DNA of 64,000 nt from Flavobacterium psychrophilum (GTDB lineage: Bacteria > Bacteroidota > Bacteroidia > Flavobacteriales > Flavobacteriaceae): positions 62,001 to 126,000 of the forward strand of contig CAMAWT010000008.1 in assembly GCA_945862065.1 (NCBI GenBank), given 5' to 3'. Below, piece after piece: positions 58,960-64,000 of this stretch. How positions within the stretch are numbered: the stretch's first letter is position 1; the number at the start of each line of letters is the position of its first letter. Below the pieces are notes generated by a model. That model saw nothing but the letters and a program-made list of their open reading frames with translations, did not search any database and was not told the DNA's origin. A program made the translations under genes and the position numbers.

Positions 58960-60600
58960 ATGAAAAATTTAAAATTTATTTTGCCAATATTGGCATTCTC
59001 ATTGTTCTCATGTACAGATTACATGGATATCAATGAAAGTCCTAACAACTTAGAGTTCAGTAAAGTAACTCCTAAGCAGTTATTACCTGGAGCTCAAGTA
59101 TCAACTTACAGAGTTCAGGCAACAACAATGAACCAATTAGGTAACGTGTTCATGAATTCATGGACTCGTAACGTACAATCGTACGGTAATGGTTATGATA
59201 ACGAATTGCAATTAAACCTAAGTAATACTTTTTACTCTGGAATTTGGGATGGTTTGTATCGTAACTTGAAAAATTTTGATGCAATTATTAAATATCCAAA
59301 TCCAGATGGAAAGTATGATTTTTATGTAGCTGCTGCAAAAATTTCAAAAGCACACTACATGCAATACATCGTTGATTTATACGGTAATTGTCCGTATACT
59401 GAAGCATGGAAAGGAAATGATGATACTACCCCAGCTTATGATGATGATTATTTAGTTTATCAAAAATTGATTGCTGATTTAGAAGATGCAAGAGACTTAA
59501 TCAACAATGCAGATCTTGATATTGTTGAAGACATGTCCTCTGTAGATGTAATGTTACAAGGAGATACTGACAAGTGGATTGAATTCTCTAACACAATTGA
59601 ATTAAGAATGTTATTAAGAATGTCTAATGTTACAGGTGCTCCTGCGACTTTTAGAGATGCTAAATTAGCTACCATAGCATCAGGTCCTTTCTTATCTGAT
59701 AATGTTGCTATAAATCCTGGATACAGTGCTGCTACAACTGCAAATATGAATCCTGCAGTAAGTACTTTTTACTGGAATGTTGATCAAACCAACACTGGAA
59801 ACAGACTATTTATTGCAATGGCTGGTCACGCATACAAATCGTTACAGTCGTATGCTACTACAAATTACCCTGCAGCTGGTTCACAAGAAATTGTTCCAGG
59901 TTCAGGAGTAAATTATCCAAACGTAACAGATCCACGTTCTTCACGTTTATTTACGGCGGGTGTTGGTACTACGGTTAGACGTGCTGTTAATCAAGGAGCT
60001 TCTTCTGTTACAGTTGGACCTCCAACAGGAACATACCCAGGACCACCTTCTCGTTTAGGTGTTTTAGGAAATGTGAACCCATACGATCAAGCACAAATTT
60101 TTTCAGGAGTTAATCTTGGATATGCAATTGACTTCTTTGGTATTGATGGTTTCGTTATGACGTATTCAGAAGCACAATTTTTAGTGGCTGAAGCGGCTTT
60201 AAGATACCCTTCTTTAGGTTTTCCTGATGCTCAGTCTTCTTTTGAAGCGGGTATTAATGATAATTTCGCTTTCAGATGTGCAGTTCCTGGATCGTATATA
60301 TCTCAAATCAATACTAAACCAAATTTTGGTTGGACAGGTACTGATGCGAATAAACTACATGCAATTATGTTCCAAAAGTGGATTGCATTAATGGGTACAC
60401 ACGGTATTGAATCTTATATTGATTATACTCGTACAGGTTTCCCATTAACACCACTTTCTTCTGTTGCTATTCAAACACGTAAGCCTTACAGATTAATTTA
60501 TCCAACTTCAGAATACGTTGCAAACACTGCAAACGTACCTGCGATGGTTGCAAATGATGCATTTGCAATTAATGCTTTGACTCCTTTCTGGAAACAATAG
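58960..60600 (+). CDS. SusD/RagB-family nutrient-binding outer-membrane lipoprotein, second copy
   Basis: A 546-residue lipoprotein (lipobox LFSC, Cys18, when started at 58960; an ATG two codons earlier is equally possible). It belongs to the SusD-like group that opens with DYMDINESPNNLE and continues LLPGAQVSTYRVQATTMNQLGNVFMNSW, a subfamily different from the first SusD. TYSEAQFLVAEAAL and the IMFQKWIALMGTHGIESYIDYTRTGFP block are typical of it. It partners the preceding SusC and ends in a strong terminator. Confidence 0.93.
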   Translation: MKNLKFILPILAFSLFSCTDYMDINESPNNLEFSKVTPKQLLPGAQVSTYRVQATTMNQLGNVFMNSWTRNVQSYGNGYDNELQLNLSNTFYSGIWDGLYRNLKNFDAIIKYPNPDGKYDFYVAAAKISKAHYMQYIVDLYGNCPYTEAWKGNDDTTPAYDDDYLVYQKLIADLEDARDLINNADLDIVEDMSSVDVMLQGDTDKWIEFSNTIELRMLLRMSNVTGAPATFRDAKLATIASGPFLSDNVAINPGYSAATTANMNPAVSTFYWNVDQTNTGNRLFIAMAGHAYKSLQSYATTNYPAAGSQEIVPGSGVNYPNVTDPRSSRLFTAGVGTTVRRAVNQGASSVTVGPPTGTYPGPPSRLGVLGNVNPYDQAQIFSGVNLGYAIDFFGIDGFVMTYSEAQFLVAEAALRYPSLGFPDAQSSFEAGINDNFAFRCAVPGSYISQINTKPNFGWTGTDANKLHAIMFQKWIALMGTHGIESYIDYTRTGFPLTPLSSVAIQTRKPYRLIYPTSEYVANTANVPAMVANDAFAINALTPFWKQ

Positions 60601-60622
60601 TATTAAATAAATAAAATATTTT

Positions 60623-60652
60623 AAACCACTCTTGAAAAAGAGTGGTTTTTTT
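60623..60652 (+). terminator. Terminator after the second susC/susD pair
   Basis: Perfect 11-bp stem AAACCACTCTT / AAGAGTGGTTT with GAAA loop and T-run. It lies inside an upstream frame extension of the M36 gene, which argues against starts before 60692. Confidence 0.92.
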
Positions 60653-60666
60653 TATTTTATTTTTAT

Positions 60667-60674
60667 TATATTTG
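60667..60674 (+). promoter_or_regulatory. -7 promoter box (TATATTTG) of the M36 peptidase gene
   Basis: Full match to TAnnTTTG, 17 bases before the ATG at 60692. Confidence 0.52.
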
Positions 60675-60691
60675 AAAAAAATTATAACATT

Positions 60692-63466
60692 ATGAAAAAA
60701 TTTGTACCATTAATTATGTTATTCGTTAGTTTTTTGGGCTTTTCCCAAAATGAAAGAATACTAATTAAAAATTATTTAGAAGCCAATCAAAAACAATTAG
60801 GGTTAACTCTTAATGATATATCTGATTGGGAAATTCAAAGTTCAGGAACATCAGCTGATGAAACTGTAAATTACCATTATGTAATTCAACGTTATCATGG
60901 AGTAGAATTGTTTAGAGCAGTTTCTACTTTTTCTATTAAAAACAATGCAGTAATTAATTTTGCAAATCGTTTCGAAGCGGCTATTGCCAATAGAGCAAAT
61001 TCAATGACGCCTTCGCTTTCTGCAATGCAAGCGTTGCGTAAAGCATATACTCATTTCGGATTGTCAAATACAACTCCTTTTTCAATTGTTAGTTCTACTG
61101 ATGACAAGCATTTGTTGATTAGTAATTCGATGAACACTAATTCAGATGTACAGGCAGTTTTGGTATATCAGCAAATGAATGATAAATCATTAAAATTAGC
61201 TTGGGATTTTACTATAGACACACCAAAACATGATCATTTATGGTCAGTAAGAATAGATGCAACTACGGGTGAAGTTTTAGAGCAAAATGATATGGTTTTA
61301 TCTTGTGATTTTTCTACATCAAGATCTTGTTTACCTGCAGACACTCATTTTGATTCTCATTTTAATTTCACTGCCAATGTGTTTGATAAAGCATCTAGTT
61401 TATTAGAAACGCAAGGTGGTTCTTATCGTGTGATTCCTTTCAATTTTGAAAGTCCAAATCATACAACAAGACAACTAATCTCTAACCCAGAGAACGCAAC
61501 CGCATCACCAAAAGGGTGGCATGATGCCAACACGCTAGCGGGTAACATAGCTACTCTAAAATATACGTACACAAGAGGAAATAATTCATGGGCTCGTGCT
61601 GACTATGGTGGAACAAACCCTACTACGTATTCTGCTGCAACTGCATCGACTGCAACGGGTTATGCTCCAGATGGTGGGACTTTATTAAATTTTGATCATC
61701 CGTATCCTGGAACTTCTGTAGCAGCAAAAACATATATTAATGCAGCAACAACGAATTTGTTTTACATGACGAACATCATGCATGATGTTTGGTATTTTGC
61801 AGGTTTCAATGAAGTTAATGGTAATTTTCAATTTAAAAATTATGCTTCTTCTACAGCTACAGCCGGAGCTAATGATTTTGTATGGGCAGATGCACAAGAT
61901 GGATCTGATATTACACCGACTCCTTCTGTTAACAATGCCAATTTTTCAACGCCAACAGATAACGGTTCAACGTCAAGTAATCCAAGAATGCAAATGTTTC
62001 TTTGGTCTTACAGAAAAATTACTCAATTATTAAATGTTGTTTCACCAGCAGATATCGCTGGGCTTAAATATGCAGGAGATAATTTATTCAATCCAGGTCA
62101 CGTGAATGTTCCTGTAGCACCTAATGCTATTGAAACTAACTTGGTTTTATTTGATGATGGAACTCCAGACGTAGGTCAAACAGATAACGCAGATGCATGT
62201 ACACCTGCTGTTAATGCTGCTGCAATTAGTGGTAAAATAGTGGTTATCAGAAGATCTACATCTGTAGCAAATGGTGGAACTCCTTGTTCTTTTATTGAAA
62301 AAGTACAGTTTGCTCAAGCAGCCAACGCTGTCGGAGTAATCATTGTAAACAATGATGCCACGGCTCCAAATACTTATTTAGGTATGTCGGGTGCAGCAAC
62401 TACAACTATTACAATACCTGCAATTAGTGTTTCTTTAAATAATGGAGAAGCTATCATTGCAAAATTGAAAGCGGGTCAACCAGTGGTTGCTAAAATACAA
62501 TCGCCAACACCACTTGAACTTTTTGTTAATACAGACGGTGATTTTGACAATGGTGTTATAGGGCACGAATTTGGACATGGTATTTCAACTAGATTAGCTG
62601 GTGGAAGATTGAATTCAAGTTGTCTTCAAAATTATGATCAAATGGGAGAAGGTTGGTCTGACTGGTTCGCAATGATGATGCAAATAAAACCGGGTGATGT
62701 TGGTGCAACACCAAAAGGTTTAGCTACTTTTGTATTAAATGAAGAAACAACAGGAGGAGGATTACGCTCGTATCCTTACACCACAGATATGTCAATAAAT
62801 CCTTTGACCTACATAAATTCAAACACACCAGTTCCTGATGACCCAGCAAATACAGGTTATCGTTATGTTGCAGGAGATTTCTGGGCAACTGTTCTTTGGG
62901 ATTTAACATGGAAATACATTGAAACGTATGGTTATGATGACAATAAATACACAGGTAATGGTGGTAACAATAAAGTAATGAAATTGGTTTTAGATGGTTT
63001 AAAGGCACAACCTTGTAGTCCAACTGTTATTGACGGTAGAGATGCTTTAATCGCTGCAGACCAAGCAACTACTGGCGGTGCAAACAAATGTTTAATTACA
63101 GAAGTTTTCAGAAGACGTGGAGTTGGTTTAAATGCTACAGCGGGAAGTAATTTTGATTCAAATGATCAAGTGCAAGATTTTACTCCTTTTGCAGGTTGTT
63201 CAATGGGTACAGAATCATTTAATACTAATGATATTTATGTGTATCCAAACCCAACTAATTCTATATTTAATGTAAAAGTTAACGGATATTCTGGAAAGTT
63301 AGATATTAAAGTAATTGATTTAAACGGTAGAATTATTTTAGACGAAAACGTACAAAATGGATCTGATGTTCAATCAATCAATTTAAGCGCATTCCAATCA
63401 GGAATATATATTGTTAAAGTTCAAGGAGAAGACTTTAATTACTCTCAAAAACTAATCAAAAATTAA
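60692..63466 (+). CDS. Secreted M36 (fungalysin-type) metallopeptidase with PA domain and T9SS sorting tail
   Basis: A 924-residue secreted protease. I start at 60692 (signal peptide KKFVPLIMLFVSFLGFSQ), because the 20 codons before it overlap a terminator. The prodomain (about 20-200) is followed by the M36 catalytic domain. The zinc site is HEFGH (625-629) with Glu653 in GEGWSDW. A protease-associated (PA) domain is inserted at about 483-605 (SGKIVVIRRSTSVANGGTPC and FAQAANAVGVIIVNND). The C-terminal 75 residues (VYPNPTNSIFNVKVNGYSG to YSQKLIKN) are a type A T9SS sorting domain, so it is exported by type IX secretion. It likely feeds peptides to nearby SusCD importers. Confidence 0.95.
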   Translation: MKKFVPLIMLFVSFLGFSQNERILIKNYLEANQKQLGLTLNDISDWEIQSSGTSADETVNYHYVIQRYHGVELFRAVSTFSIKNNAVINFANRFEAAIANRANSMTPSLSAMQALRKAYTHFGLSNTTPFSIVSSTDDKHLLISNSMNTNSDVQAVLVYQQMNDKSLKLAWDFTIDTPKHDHLWSVRIDATTGEVLEQNDMVLSCDFSTSRSCLPADTHFDSHFNFTANVFDKASSLLETQGGSYRVIPFNFESPNHTTRQLISNPENATASPKGWHDANTLAGNIATLKYTYTRGNNSWARADYGGTNPTTYSAATASTATGYAPDGGTLLNFDHPYPGTSVAAKTYINAATTNLFYMTNIMHDVWYFAGFNEVNGNFQFKNYASSTATAGANDFVWADAQDGSDITPTPSVNNANFSTPTDNGSTSSNPRMQMFLWSYRKITQLLNVVSPADIAGLKYAGDNLFNPGHVNVPVAPNAIETNLVLFDDGTPDVGQTDNADACTPAVNAAAISGKIVVIRRSTSVANGGTPCSFIEKVQFAQAANAVGVIIVNNDATAPNTYLGMSGAATTTITIPAISVSLNNGEAIIAKLKAGQPVVAKIQSPTPLELFVNTDGDFDNGVIGHEFGHGISTRLAGGRLNSSCLQNYDQMGEGWSDWFAMMMQIKPGDVGATPKGLATFVLNEETTGGGLRSYPYTTDMSINPLTYINSNTPVPDDPANTGYRYVAGDFWATVLWDLTWKYIETYGYDDNKYTGNGGNNKVMKLVLDGLKAQPCSPTVIDGRDALIAADQATTGGANKCLITEVFRRRGVGLNATAGSNFDSNDQVQDFTPFAGCSMGTESFNTNDIYVYPNPTNSIFNVKVNGYSGKLDIKVIDLNGRIILDENVQNGSDVQSINLSAFQSGIYIVKVQGEDFNYSQKLIKN

Positions 63467-63487
63467 TATTTTTTCACTCTATAAAAG

Positions 63488-63514
63488 AAACACCCTTTAT
63501 TGGGTGTTTTTTTT
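63488..63514 (+). terminator. Terminator after the M36 peptidase gene
   Basis: 8-bp stem AAACACCC / GGGTGTTT, TTTATT loop and a long T-run. Confidence 0.85.
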
Positions 63515-63549
63515 TACATTACTTTATGATTTAATTAATTTCAATTCAA

Positions 63550-63557
63550 TATTTTTG
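63550..63557 (+). promoter_or_regulatory. -7 promoter box (TATTTTTG) of the porin gene
   Basis: Full match to TAnnTTTG, 17 bases before the ATG at 63575. Confidence 0.45.
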
Positions 63558-63574
63558 CTATCTAATTTATTCAA

Positions 63575-64000
63575 ATGAGATATTTACTTACTTTTCTACT
63601 TTTTGTTCTTTCTTTACATTGTTTTTCGCAAGAAAAAAAGCCAAAATCACTTCGTAAAGAAACCAACGACACTTTGAATAAAGCCAAAATCAATCAATAC
63701 GCTATCATCACTTTAGATCAAGACACCTCATACGTAGACACTTCTTTGTCGATAAAAAGCGACTATAAACATAATTATCTCAAAAAAGATATGTTCGGGT
63801 TGCTTCCTTTTTCAAATGACGGCGGGTATTATGCCACCTTAAATTTCGGTCTTAACCAAAATTCAACATTACCAATAATGGGGTTTACAGCAAAACATCT
63901 CAATTATATCGAGATTGCTGATGTAAATTATTTTTCGGTAGCAACACCCTTAACCGATTTGCATTTTAAAACAACCCAACAGCAAGGTCAAAATACGGAT
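63575..64000 (+). CDS. Putative porin, N-terminal part (cut by window edge)
   Basis: A frame from the ATG at 63575 that stays open to the window end (142 codons). It begins with a signal peptide (RYLLTFLLFVLSLHCFSQ). The mature part starts with a charged linker (EKKPKSLRKETNDTLNKAKI) and continues TLDQDTSYVDTSLSIKSDYKHNYLKKDMFGLLPFSNDGGYYATLNFGL and VATPLTDLHFKT-like words, the N-terminus of a putative-porin family common in Flavobacteriaceae (Porin_10 type). The family match is from memory of such N-termini and the barrel is outside the window. It has its own promoter box. Confidence 0.75.
   Translation, partial: MRYLLTFLLFVLSLHCFSQEKKPKSLRKETNDTLNKAKINQYAIITLDQDTSYVDTSLSIKSDYKHNYLKKDMFGLLPFSNDGGYYATLNFGLNQNSTLPIMGFTAKHLNYIEIADVNYFSVATPLTDLHFKTTQQQGQNTD

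Noticed and set aside
60632..60691. Upstream start for the M36 peptidase adding 20 residues
   Set aside because: The segment encodes the right arm of a terminator hairpin and the promoter box; the ATG at 60692 gives a clean signal peptide.
1..64000. tRNA, rRNA or other structured RNA genes, phage genes and insertion sequences
   Set aside because: I looked in the larger gaps for tRNA-like TTCGAnTCC arms, transposase motifs and terminal repeats and saw none; small non-coding RNAs could still be missed by eye.

Overview
The window looks like an ordinary chromosomal segment of a Flavobacterium-type bacterium (Bacteroidota, Flavobacteriaceae). Support comes from the strong A+T bias, paired SusC/SusD outer-membrane genes, a protease with a type IX secretion sorting tail, a split exbD1/exbD2 TonB operon, kynurenine-pathway genes, and many promoter-like TAnnTTTG boxes, the -7 consensus of this phylum. 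No phage, plasmid, insertion sequence, CRISPR array, rRNA or tRNA was seen. The genus is an inference; no database was searched.

Layout. 1-1140: the end of rsgA, then dtd. 1190-9090: a run of three DUF3857/transglutaminase-like exported proteins, a MazG-like pyrophosphohydrolase, a four-helix-bundle (S23/IVS-type) gene and aroA. 9274-10323: queA. 10401-19416 (minus strand): kmo, a penicillin-acylase family enzyme, an arginase-family hydrolase with kynU, a cupin, and a HerA-like ATPase. 19815-25506: exbB-exbD1-exbD2-tonB followed by a small membrane protein, a PstS-like lipoprotein and a TPR protein. 25798-30433: queE, a lysine-rich protein, and a minus-strand run M23 peptidase-MerR-LemA-TPM-TPM. 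30817-35720: alaS, a coiled-coil protein, GSCFA and DUF4230 proteins. 35717-40673 (minus): aromatic amino acid hydroxylase, DUF4136 lipoprotein, hutU, DUF5522 protein. 40702-44147: a small HExxH protein, an ACC-deaminase/D-cysteine-desulfhydrase-like enzyme, a GH73-LysM lipoprotein and hemL. 44204-48543 (minus): two small exported proteins, a large exported protein and lysS. 49098-50828: convergent lipB and rnhB. 51056-60600: two susC/susD pairs. 60692-63466: an M36 metalloprotease with a T9SS tail. 63575-end: start of a putative porin.

How the genes fit together. The TonB/ExbBD operon could energise the two SusC/SusD importers, and the neighbouring secreted protease suggests peptide or protein substrates; no carbohydrate-active enzyme sits in that locus. 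kmo and kynU cover two steps of tryptophan catabolism to 3-hydroxyanthranilate; the aromatic hydroxylase and hutU add amino-acid catabolism. The rest is mainly housekeeping: tRNA charging and modification, heme, lipoate and shikimate synthesis.

The most unusual content lies in DNA structure and gene remodelling. A four-helix-bundle gene is flanked by inverted 7-mer repeats, and the right-hand repeat is read as the start of aroA, which carries two more repeat-derived peptides. Two of the three transglutaminase-like paralogs have lost catalytic Cys and His. A dispersed hairpin repeat family occurs in at least seven intergenic regions. Two mutually inverted minisatellite arrays fill the gap between lipB and rnhB.
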